From Oegoconia quadripuncta (taxonomy: Eukaryota; Arthropoda; Insecta; Lepidoptera; Autostichidae), in the NCBI GenBank assembly GCA_949316235.1, contig OX438758.1, forward strand, positions 1,771,772 to 1,835,771: 64,000 nt of DNA, written 5' to 3'. The position numbers and the translations under genes were made by a program. Within the stretch, counting starts at the first letter, position 1. Every line of letters starts with the position of its first letter. Shown here in pieces: positions 43,368 to 53,276 of this stretch. The notes under the pieces are model-generated. The model had not been told where the DNA came from, made no database searches, and saw nothing but the letters and a program-made list of their open reading frames with translations.

Positions 43368-44328
43368 CACTCCTGTATTCGTTGCACTGCAAGGAATGAA
43401 TGCGAAATAGCGAATGCCCGCTGCCCGCGCGCAATAGACGCGCGCGGGGGTGGGGGCGAGGGGCGGGATATTGCCAGCGGCCGCCCGCGACTGCTCGAAC
43501 ATTCTCGGGACTTCCCCCGACTTCTCGCGCAGGCGCACGGCTCCGTTTATGGAATTCGCCGGAATTCCCGCGGCTCCGCGGGCATCCGCGCGCCTCGTTC
43601 GAGTTTCTCATGCGATAATGAGTATTATAGTAATGAAAATAAAGTTAAAATTCTCATGACACTGAAACTGCGCTCCGCTTCGCTGCGCTTCGACGCTCTT
43701 TTGGTGTGAGTTGAGCCATAGTTGTCGCGAGTAATACGTAATTTGGTCTGGCACTTTTGGCATAGGCTGATTTTTTTGGCAGTCGTAACTTAGAATTAGC
43801 AAACTTTCATCATTTTCTTTTAATAAGTTGTAAAATGCTTTGGCTCTTAAACTGTGTACTCTTTTTTTTAATCATCAAATCCTTCTTTTTATTATTATCT
43901 TTTTCATATTTCATCTGTTCTTGTAATTGCAGGCATGTGGAACAAACATCAGTCCGTGGGCTACCGAAACCAATATTAAAAGAAGTATTAAAAATTCTTC
44001 GAAAATAAGATGCTTTAACATTCTGGAATTGTGCCTCTGCTTGCTCTTTATACATTTTGTATAGTTTATTAATGTTCAAATTGGATGAAAGATACTGTCT
44101 GCATTTGATACTTCCTCGACAGTAGTGGATCTCGAGTGGTTTAAAACGCTTAATGAATTTTTGTATGGACTTTCTCTGACCGGCATAAATATGTTCTTTG
44201 TGATTGCCTCCCCGAGACTCACTAGCTGAAGCTCCACCACTTTTAAAATTACGAGCAATCACACCATTCACTCGTCCTTTTTTAATCCCTAAAATTTGGA
44301 GAAATGTTTTTCTGCACACGGGAATTAA

Positions 44329-46023
44329 CCCATTAGAGACGAAGTTTACGAAATTCTTGGAAACAATTTTTTTTTATTAAATAAGGCTTTCAGTATATCA
44401 ATATTAACGTAAAAAATAAAATAAAAAATATTTTTTTGGCCGTTTTTGAGTTTTAGACTGTTGCCATATGGCAACGCTAGGTCAAAGCAGGTACAAAATT
44501 TCCCGTCCTTGCCAGCATATGACAGTAGTTATGCAGTTGAACTATAACTAAGGTTTTATGAATGGATAGACTACGGAACGCATGAAACCATCTTTAAAAC
44601 GAAGTTGTGAATGTGTTCAGCTGGTACAATAAAAATACATTAGCTCAGTTAGGTTTATTAGAAAAAAAAATAAGACGTTATATGGTAAGGTTCAAAAATT
44701 TTATGCAAAGTCCCACTTTACATTTAGAGCACATAAGTCTACCAATTGTCTAACATCCGTCTCCAACACATCTTCGGTTCTTTTTTATAGGTTTTGGGAA
44801 GTGTTTTACTCCATCATAGTGTAAGTTTGGCAATACCCTTTTTTCAGGTATTGATGGACCTCCTCCTTTTTTGGGGCGATACCATATTTTTTTAAATAGG
44901 GCTGTGCTATGTCTCGGCGGTATTCTGAGAGACGTTTTTTCCTGAAGACCATATTAGTATCCAGGAGTTGGAAATCGCAACATCAATTAGCCAAGTAAAT
45001 ATTGGCCACCACCACTTTTTACCTCGGATACCAATCCTGTAGGTATTTATGTCAGTATACATCCATTAGGTCAGTACTTCCCATGAATTTGTTATAGGTA
45101 AATACCGATCAAATTGGGGCGTGGGACCTTCATTTTTAGTTTACGCGCTTCGACTATCGATCAGCTAATGCAACTGGATTTGCACCATGGGTTGTAGAAT
45201 CTATTGCCATTACCGAATATACCGAATTGTCCATCCAAGGAACTACAACAACATCGCCCTGACAAGCATACTCATAATCTTCTCAGTCTCTCTTTTTCAT
45301 AGTATCAACTTTCGTAATTGGACAGTCTTTTGGCAATCGATTCTGTCGTAGTGTACCAGTCCCACCAAAACCCAGGCCCTTCAAATGCAGTAGAAGAGAT
45401 ATGCCCGTGAAAAGGTTGTCAAAATAAAAGTGAAGGTTTAGTTTCTTCATATCTGAGGAAAACTAGTCAAGAAGATCACTCTTTTTACTGGATACCTTTC
45501 ACCTCTTACTCCATCTGGTGGTTCGATGTATACATCACGGATCCCAGCGTCTTCGTTCTCCAGCTCGTCAATAATTTCAGCCAAACCCAATCTAAAACAA
45601 TAAAATGAATGAATATATCCCATAGGAAAAAATGTACCTCTATTAGACTAGCGTTGCCAAATGGCAACAGTACTAAAATGTTCAAATAAGCAGTAAATAT
45701 TGTACAACTTATTTACAGTTCATCTATTTCTGACAGATAAGGGTGTATAAAGCACTATAATTATTATCAAATACATTTCCATGAATAAATAATAACAATA
45801 AAAATAACTTACTTTTTGTCGTGCGCCATTTCACCAATTTTGACAATAAATACATAAATACCTCCAAAACTAAAAACATTATGTGACAAAATATTTTTTC
45901 GTGTCTATGGTAAATATGTCCTGATACACATAACACGATAATAAACACCAGTCAATCATTACATATGACGTTATTTTTTTTAAATCTCAGCGTTGCCGTA
46001 TGGCAACGCGAGTACCTAACGGG
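44329..46023 (-). mobile_element. piggyBac element at TTAA
   Basis: TTAA at 44325-44328 and 46024-46027 flank a 1695-bp element that begins CCCATTAGAGACG and ends CTAACGGG, the typical CCC/GGG piggyBac edge. The minus strand carries a transposase remnant. Three 16-bp palindromes GTTGCCATATGGCAAC (44460, and variants at 45653 and 45992) lie inside. Confidence 0.9.
44690..45600 (-). pseudogene. piggyBac transposase remnant
   Basis: Fragments in broken frames: LNLHFYFDNLFTGISLLLHL, then a GLGFGGTGTLRQNRLPKDCP segment (part of the DDE core) and near the C-terminus HYDGVKHFPKPIKKNRRC with MCSKCKVGLC, the Cys-rich terminal domain. Many stops; the N-terminal half is mostly lost. Confidence 0.75.
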
Positions 46024-46422
46024 TTAAGCTATTTCTTCTTCGACAATAATATATTTTTTTATTTTATAATTTATTGCACACGAGTACACATAAAGGTCAA
46101 ATACATTATCTCTAAAAAGAGATTTCTTCCAGCAAGACCCTGCAAATGTGAAGGAAAACATGTTCGATAGGATAGACATCTGTATTCCTTTCTTTTTTCT
46201 TGTGCCTGTCTTAGGCCGACGGCGACTCACAGTAGACGCTTTAGAATGTTGCAAAATAAAATTGTCTTGGTCAATTTTAGATGGTGATTTGTAAAATGCA
46301 GTATGAAATTTTACAATGTCGACTTTTCTTAGCGATGTGCATCTATATGATTTTGAGTAATGTTCACATGGGACTGTTTGGAGGAGCTTTTGGTGAATAT
46401 CTAAAACAAAGAAACACAAATC

Positions 46423-46716
46423 TATAGATAAACCGTCTAACTGAGTCCTCGCCTGCGCGGTACAGGGGCGCGGGGGTAGACGACAAAGGGGACTGAGACA
46501 GGTGCGGGCCCACCGCCCGCACCCCCGCCCGTCCCCTTTGTGGTCATACCCCCGCGACCCTGTACCGCGCAGGCGAGGACTCAGTTAGACAAAGGGGACT
46601 GACACAGGAGCGGGCGGTGGGGCCCACCGCCCGCACCCCCGCCCGTCCCCTTTGTGGTCATACCCCTGTGCCCCTGTACCGCGCAGGCGAGGACTCAGTT
46701 AGACGGTTTATCTATA
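46423..46716. repeat. GC-rich foldback with inner tandem repeat
   Basis: TATAGATAAACCGTCTAACT at the left is perfectly complementary to the right end, and the inverted match continues (CTGAGTCCTCGCCTGCGCGG). The interior repeats a CCCACCGCCCGCACCCCCGC block and AAAGGGGACTGA words twice. It lies in the intron between exons 1 and 2 of the DUF7869-like gene and is flanked by TA. No coding content. Confidence 0.85.
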
Positions 46717-47203
46717 TACACAATCACAAAGACACCGAGACTCATAATTTATATGTATAAATTTTATTAATGGTTCAGTAGTAGGTTGTTAGTAAATAAT
46801 TTTATTTTAATATGTAGGAATAATTTATCCATCCATGATAATGAGCAAAAAATTACACTTGATAAAATGCGACCTTCATGCAAATTGTAAATTACCCCTG
46901 CCTGTCAAAAGTTAGTTATTAGGACTCGAGTTGTTACAATAAACTTTACTTACCTAGAAACTTTTTGTGCATTACGCTTCCACTTCGATTTTTGTATCAC
47001 CCGTTTCCTAGACATTTCTGGAGCAGTTTCTTTTATATCTTCGGTGGATTCATCCATTTTTTCTATTTATTTTTATTTAAAAACGACGGGAACTCGATCA
47101 CGATGCAAATCAAAAACTTTGACGTGAAAACAAAATGGCTGACGCGCCATACGAAATCCTTGAATCTGATTGGCTGTTATGGATTGGATACCAAACCTCT
47201 CAT

Positions 47204-47465
47204 ATAGTTTCGTAATTTGAGAGAAATAGTAGTTAGTTTAAAAGGTTTATAGGAACACTGTTAGTTTAATATTATTTATCACCACAACACATAACACAAA
47301 ATATTAATTTAGATTATTCATTTAGTTGACAAGTCGAGATAATATATTTTTACAAACAAGAGTGACAACAATAGGGAAAAACAACACGGTAGCCTAGCAA
47401 CATTATGACAGTATTTCAAACTGGTTATTGTTCTTTCTGTTAATGGCCAGCTACCTAATTTAATA
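47204..47465 (-). repeat. 5' LTR of copia-type element, end missing
   Basis: About 98.5% identical to 37646-37909. It lacks the final ~27 bp of the other copy, as if the transposon that starts at 47203 cut into it. No primer site follows it. Confidence 0.8.
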
Positions 47466-47580
47466 GGAGCTACAACGAGCAGCTGCAGATGCCGCAAATG
47501 CTCGTGCTCTTGAGCAGGTTGGGCAAAACTTGGGCCGTATTGCAAACGCAATGGAAATGTATGTTGCTCACATTCAACAG
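47466..47580 (+). pseudogene. Coding-like exon, unknown gene, right part
   Basis: After GGAG the frame reads LQRAAADAANARALEQVGQN and RIANAMEMYVAHIQQ, then donor ACAG|GTGAAT. With the 9.8-kb insertion and one GGAG removed, the exon joins in frame to 37619. A helical, Ala/Gln-rich tail like those of Harbinger or MSANTD-type proteins. Confidence 0.5.
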
Positions 47581-47609
47581 GTGAATACAATTTCTATTAA
47601 TTATACAAT

Positions 47610-47770
47610 TATTGGAGGTCCGGGTTCGATTCCTGGGCAGGCCGTGAACCAGTGAGTTTTTAAATTTAATTTAATTACTCTTGTACATTAATCCAATTTG
47701 ATCTTGGCACTGTAAACGAAGATATCTTGCGGAAACCTGCCTTTAAATGAAAAGAAATAAAATGAAGTTT
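47610..47770 (+). mobile_element. SINE fragment
   Basis: GGTCCGGGTTCGATTCCTGG is a tRNA-like B box, followed by the TTTAAATTTAATTTAATTAC and GCGGAAACCTGCC words shared with the repeat at 54.7 kb. The A box is missing. Confidence 0.65.
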
Positions 47771-49157
47771 TTCTCAATACCTTTGGGATACGTATAATAT
47801 ATGTCCGAGATAGCGATAAATTATCGATAGAATTCATTATTCGAACGGTCAACTGACTATCATAGTACGCGGTTAATGTGAAGTAAACCTGGTGGCGCTG
47901 GTATCGTCGGAAAAGGAGCGGTGACGACGTTAACGGTAATATAAGGTCTGCACATCGAAAATGACAGACACTTTTTTGCTACCAGCCGTCGGGGGGGGGG
48001 GGGGGGGTGTCGGGGCTCCACTGAACACATCACCGACTGTGAGTGATTTGATTATTATCACCGACGCTTGGAAGAATCCGGTGAGTCGTTAGCTAATAAG
48101 AAGTTGATCATGGGATTTGAGCAAGGAGGAACTATAGACAAGGTACGGCTGAGTTTCACAGAGTGCACGCGGGGGCCAAGTTGTATGGCACGAGGCGCGT
48201 GCACATGTTTTCTATTGAACAGAAAGCATCTCAGGTTTCATGACCATAATCGAATGTGAATATCTTGGCGATTTCCTATAGTAGCTTGCAATAATATCGC
48301 CTTTGCCCGAGCACCCTTTACCACGCGACTGGCACGCGTCCCGGTCGCTAGTAACACCCACCCCCGAACCCGCCTTCTCCGATATATATATGTTCCAATC
48401 ATCCAATTTAGCCAGTAGTATATCTTGCATGCAGAAATCAAAATATCTTTACTAATAGGATATCCCTTTTTACATAAATCTAAAAATTTATTTTATGTAT
48501 AACAGCCATTACTCAAAAGAATTGAATTAATAATAACATTTTTTTTTTCAGCACTGACTGCAGAGACTTGTCAGCCATAGGTCTGCAATCACTGCTGTGA
48601 AAATTGTGTATTAATAATTAGCTAATTATTTCTTTGCCATAAATCAAAAATACATCGAGTTTCTCTAGTGTGGATTATAATTTTATTTTATAGTAATTTT
48701 TTTATTTTGCAATGACATGCTTTTTAATTTGATGTCATTTTCTTTTATTTGATTCTGTTTTGTAATTTTATTGGGTATTTTACAAAGTGATTTTGTTTTA
48801 TAACTTTACTATAATTTCGAACACTAATTGTTTTACGAAGAAGTACAATACATTTCTGTCAATTGTAATATTTTTATTTATCAGTATTCCCATGAGGTCA
48901 GAGGAAGGCATGTCGCAAGTACTTAACACCATAGGGTATTGGTATAGAGAATGTCTTGTATGTCTGTGAAATTGGGAAAAGTTGGGATTCACAGGGCACA
49001 ATGAGGGTAAATAAACCACATATGATTTTCAATAACAAAATTATAATAAACTATTTCTACTGTCTATCATGTAGACCACAGTCTCTCTATCAGCGCATTT
49101 CTGACTGTTTGTGCAGTTGCCAGCCGAAACAGGAATCTGCATATCCTGAAATATATA
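47771..49157. other. No gene recognised; G-tract at 47992
   Basis: A run of 17 G (about 47991-48007) lies next to GTGTCGGGGCTCC. Some frames around 48070-48240 look mildly coding but match nothing I know. The rest is AT-rich. Confidence 0.4.
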
Positions 49158-50133
49158 CTACTCAAAACAAAATAAGGGCCACGAGGTATTTTTTCATTTT
49201 GGTGTAATTTATTAAACATTTACATATTGAAAGTAGTAAAATATTGAGTATACAAACTCTTTAATACCTAAACTTTTTAATATTGTAGTATTCATCTAAT
49301 GCTGGCAACAATTTTAAATAAAATTTGATTTAAAATCCTTTTTGAAAATTTTGATTTCATTTTCTTTGACGTTTTGCTTTCCTTAGCTTCTTGGTTTATT
49401 AGAAATTATCAGAGTACATTGATATCTCGAGTAAGAAACATCTTTTGCAATATGCCACAAGCACGCAGGCGTCATATGGACTCGCTGACAGCAACCAGAG
49501 CCGTTACGATGATTGAAGAAGGTCATTCGCAGCGATCTGTGGGTTTGCAATTGGGATTTTCTCGAAGAGCTATTCAAAATCTATGGAATCGTTTCCAAGA
49601 GACCGGCAGTGTTAGAAGAAGACCTGGTTCGGGCAGAGTTCGCATTACAACAGCTCAAGAGGATCGTTACATTCGATTAAGTGCGCGCCGAGATAACGAC
49701 GACCCGCAAGCTGCAAAATCGTTTACGGCTGACAACGGGTACTCGTGTCAGTGACCGAACTATTCGTAATCGATTGCATGAAGACCAGCAGGCATTAAGA
49801 AGGCGAGTTGTCCGTGTTCCATTAACCAGAAATCATCGTGCAAATCGTTTATGTACATTTGGACTGGGACATAAACCAATGGGGCATGGTGCTCTTCACA
49901 GACGAATACAAAGTTAAATTTTTTAACGACGATCGGCGTATTAGAGTACGGAGAAGACGCGGCGAGAGATTTTCAGAAGCCTGCATCCATGAAGTCGATA
50001 TTATTTGAATAAATTTATTGGTCTATATGGTAAAAACAACATTAGTTTTCGTTATGGAGACAAAAATATATTGGTTTTATTATTTTCATGGTACAGACAA
50101 AATACCTTGTGGCCCTTATTTTGTTTTGAGTAG
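49158..50133 (+). mobile_element. Tc1-like element, internal deletion
   Basis: Inverted ends CTACTCAAAACAAAATAAGG and complement between TA dinucleotides. The transposase begins around 49452 with a helix-turn-helix (RAVTMIEEGHSQRSVGLQLG, then SRRAIQNLWNRF) and a GRVRITT linker. A frameshift is near 49700, then the second helix-turn-helix half and the first catalytic region VLFTDEYKVKFF. The frame stops near 50007, and the second and third catalytic residues are gone, so it is a deletion derivative. Confidence 0.88.
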
Positions 50134-51425
50134 TATATAAACGGATGAAAAAATGTGGGACGTACAAGCAGGATTTAGAAGAGGAATGGGATGTATGGAT
50201 CAGGTCTTTTCCTTGCGATGCATAGCCGAAAAATTCCTGTCAAAAGACCAAAAAGTCTATTGCGCTTTCGTGGATTTGGAAAAGGCCTATGACAAAGTGA
50301 TGAGGAATGAATTGTGGTCAGCATTGTCTATGTATGGGGTAGACAGCAACTTGATACGAGCACTGAAATCACTTTATGAAGATTCCAGTGCTTGTGTCAG
50401 GATTAATGGGGCGTATACTAAATGGTTTAGCATCGAGAAAGGTGTTAGACAGGGTTGTGTTGCGTCCCCATGGCTGTTTAACTTATTCATGGACAGTTGC
50501 CTGCAAATATTGAAAGAGTATGAATGTGGATTGAGAATGAATGGGTTACTCGTCAAATGTCTCCTCTATGCCGATGATCAAGTAATCCTTGCGTCGTCCC
50601 AAGAGGAGTTACAAGAGATGGTAACACTTATGAATACGGCTTTGAAAGAAAAAGGAATGAAAGTCAATGTGATTAAAACGAAAGTTATGGTATTTGAGAG
50701 AGGGGTATGTATGACGGATTGCAATATTTTGATAGATAGAGAAAAAGTGGAGCAAGTGCGTGAATTTGTGTATTTGGGTTCACTGTTTACAAGGGATGGT
50801 AAGTGTGAGAAGGACATCGAAAGAAGAGTGAATGCCGGAAATCAGGTAAATGGAGCACTGCATGCCTTTATGAGGAGCCAGAATGTGTCCAAAAAAGCTC
50901 GTCTGGCTGTTCATGGCGGGGTGCTGGTTCCAACATTGACTTACGGGAGTGAATGCTGGGTATGGCAAAAGAAGAATGAAAGTAGAATAAATGCAGTGGA
51001 AATGAGATCATTGAGAAGTATGAATGGGGTGACTCTGAAAGATAAAATCAGAAATAGTGTAATTAGGGAGTTAAGCAGTGTGAATGAAGATGTAGTGACA
51101 AAGATTGAAAAAGGTATGCTGAGATGGTTTGGACATGTGGAGAGGATGAATGAAAGAAGACTTACGAAAGAGATATACAAAGCGAATGTGGATGGTAGTG
51201 TTGGTAGGGGAAGACCACGGCGAACGTACCATGATCAAATCGGGGACGTCTTAAAGAAAGGCCAAGTCAAGAGTACCCTAAACCGACGAGCATGTATGAA
51301 CAACCTTATGAGAGTGAAGGAAGCAGAAGAGGTGTGTCAGGATCGTAGCAAGTGGAAGTCTGTGGTCTCTGCCTACCCCAATGGGAAACAGGCGTGACAT
51401 TATGTATGTATGTATGTATAAAATA
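50134..51425 (+). pseudogene. RTE-type LINE, 3' half, with ATGT tail
   Basis: A 414-codon open frame (to 51397) with RT blocks [79 protein letters not shown] and the C-terminal [11 protein letters not shown] / [13 protein letters not shown]. It ends NGKQA-stop, followed by (ATGT)n, the microsatellite end of RTE elements. The endonuclease and first RT blocks are absent, so it is 5'-truncated at the Tc1 edge. The retained part has no stop, so it is fairly young. Confidence 0.92.
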
Positions 51426-51429
51426 AATA

Positions 51430-52920
51430 ACTATTTGAAACTCGCACATTAACTAGGGGGTTATTTTTATTTTAATGTTGACAATTACTTTTATTTTAGA
51501 CTCCTTAGGTTGCTATAATTATTTTTAGTTTGTGCGTACAAGTACCTGCATAGCTAATTCATTTCTTTCCTCTTGAGAAATCAGCTCAGGAACAGGTAGC
51601 CTAGCTTTATTAGCTATATTATGCAAAATTATACAAGCGTTAGTGATGTAGCCAGCCATGATGGGATGGTAGTGCAGTTTTCTGTCTACTAAAAGACACC
51701 GCCATCGTGATTTAAGGACACCAATGCATCTCTCAACACAATTTCTGACTCTACAATGCAGATCAGTATAGTAGCGTTCAGGACTATTGGGGTCAGTAGA
51801 GTAGCACGCAGCGGATACCCTGAATCTCGTGAAACATATTTAAAGCAATGTTTGTTTTATGCACTAAGTAATCAGTTTCCAGACTGTCACTGTTTACCAA
51901 TATAATGTATAAATACCTAATAGCCATACTGTTTCATTTTCATGAACATATAGATGCTCAAGATGGTGTCTCATAGGATGGCTGTTCCACACATGTGAGT
52001 CATGACTTGCACCACCATGGCCAGCGTCAATGCTCAATATGTTTAAATCAGAGTCGCAGATCTAAAAAAAAAAACAATAAATTATATTGTTATTGAGGTA
52101 TTTATAATGAACTAGCAACTATGGCATAGTTGCTATGCAACTATGCCATAGTTGCTACAAATTTTGAATAAAATAAATTAACTCACTAATTGAGCATTCA
52201 AAGAGTGGTATCGCTTGCGGTTGAAATATCTTTCTTCAAATTCTGCTGGCCTCACAATGGCAATATGGGAACTGTCAATGCATCCAACTATTCCGGGCAT
52301 TCCAAACTTTTCATAAAACATAAAATATTATCAATTACATATTTAAATGTAATAAACATAATTGCAATTAATAATGAGACTGTAGTTTTTTAAAACTTAC
52401 CCTTGCTTAATTACATTCTTCTCTGGTTTGTGGAAGATGTATATATTTTCTTCTAAAGGCATCATTATTTAAAGCGAATGTTACAGCTCGTATGCAGTTT
52501 GAAACACTCACTTGATTCATTATATGGTCGGCACTTACTCCTACAAATCTTTGGTAGGAACCAGACGCATAAAAATTTAATGCACTTAAAACCTAAAAAA
52601 AAAATCAAGTTAGTAAGTAGATAATAAAAATGTCAAGTGCGCTGCTAATATTTTACAGGAATAAGTACTTACTTTGGAAACTGTTGTTAAGCTACCTTTC
52701 CTAGGTAAATGGGGTTCTAACTCTCGAATGAGGTCAATTTATTTAATCGATAGACCCCTATAAAATCGCGGTCTGGCATTTCAAATGCTATCTCTTGGTC
52801 TCGAAGGCGGGCACTGCGTCTTCTATACAAGAGAGATTCCTCAAGGCGTGCGTGCTCCAAAAAGTTCTCGTACAATCCTAAGTCTACCATAATATTAAAT
52901 TTCACTGTTTTCACTATTCA
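51430..52920 (-). pseudogene. Five-exon Harbinger transposase, with stops
   Basis: The minus-strand N-terminal exon (52898-52670) has MPDRDFIGVYRL, a frame break, then LEPHLPRKGSLTTVSK and donor AA|GTAAGT. The next exon (about 52593-52440: LSALNFYASGSYQRFVGVSA) ends in a stop. A third (around 52310-52190) has GMPGIVGCIDSSHIAIVRPA (first D). A fourth (about 52060-51920) has LSIDAGHGGASHDSHVWNS (second D). The last (to about 51535) has RVRNCVERCIGVLKSRWRCL (the E) and ACIILHNIANKARLP. Splice signals fit each break. No MADF or Myb partner is seen next to it. Confidence 0.8.
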
Positions 52921-53094
52921 TAATTTTTTTTTAATAAATAAAAGTTGTCAAAAACGAATTATAAATGTTCCACAACCACGAAATCTACTTAAATAACGTG
53001 GAAAAGCTGACAAACACACAAATATGATTTGTAGATGTTGCTCACTTAGTAACTTCTAAGAATTCTGCTAATTGACATTATAGCAAATAATATT

Positions 53095-53275
53095 AAATGG
53101 ACCATTTTACGAATTTCCTTACAAAACCTTCAATTTGGATGAATTGCATTATGATTCAAATTTGGTTTCATTTTATGATTCGTCGCTAATGTTGCCATTT
53201 TATGAATAGCGAAATGAAACATATTGTGACCATAATGTGAAACACCCAATGTGGCCTTTTTAGACCCTTTGTTTA
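53095..53275 (-). repeat. MITE-like repeat, also at 28895
   Basis: On the minus strand it starts GGTCTAAAAAGGCCACATTG and resembles 28895-29060 (GGTCTAAAAAGGCCACTTTG) over roughly 170 bp. Both copies abut DUF7869-like fragments. Confidence 0.5.
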
Positions 53276-53276
53276 T

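Larger units (their letters stand above)
39747..43717. mobile_element. Second Harbinger transposon (Harbinger-2)
   Basis: Ends GGCTCAACTCACACC, inverted at 43703-43717, with ATA flanking both sides as the 3-bp target duplication. Removing it with one copy of ATA restores the interrupted DUF7869-like frame. The ends are GC-rich with repeated TCGCGGGACT/CTCGAGAAG-like words. It has the same two-gene interlocked layout as Harbinger-1 but a different TIR, and carries a MITE at 42520-43075. Confidence 0.93.
38858..47057 (-). pseudogene. DUF7869-like transposon gene, multiply interrupted
   Basis: Exon 1 is 47057-46954 (MDESTEDIKETAPEMSRKRV, QKSKWKRNAQKVS; donor CTAG|GTAAGT). Exon 2 starts at 46400 after TGTTTTAG and runs into a piggyBac at TTAA. 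It resumes at 44328-43721 (VCRKTFLQILGIKKGRV, HYCRGSIKCRQYL, FNIGFGSPRTDVCSTC). Harbinger-2 then interrupts it, and the frame continues at 39746 (FTIVVGHSKSQLNSENVFAY) through FPVVGHSFLPPDRVFDKLKK to a stop at 38858. Conserved Cys, His and acidic positions suggest a DDE-type nuclease. A frameshift in exon 2 and others near 39160 and 39500 make it a pseudogene. The family name is from memory. Confidence 0.75.

Noticed and set aside
43329..43709. Several plus- and minus-strand frames in the GC-rich end of Harbinger-2
   Set aside because: Low-complexity TIR sequence gives long frames by composition; no recognisable domain.
50153..51397. Intact RTE gene
   Set aside because: The frame is open, but it lacks the endonuclease and the first RT blocks, so it is a truncated copy.
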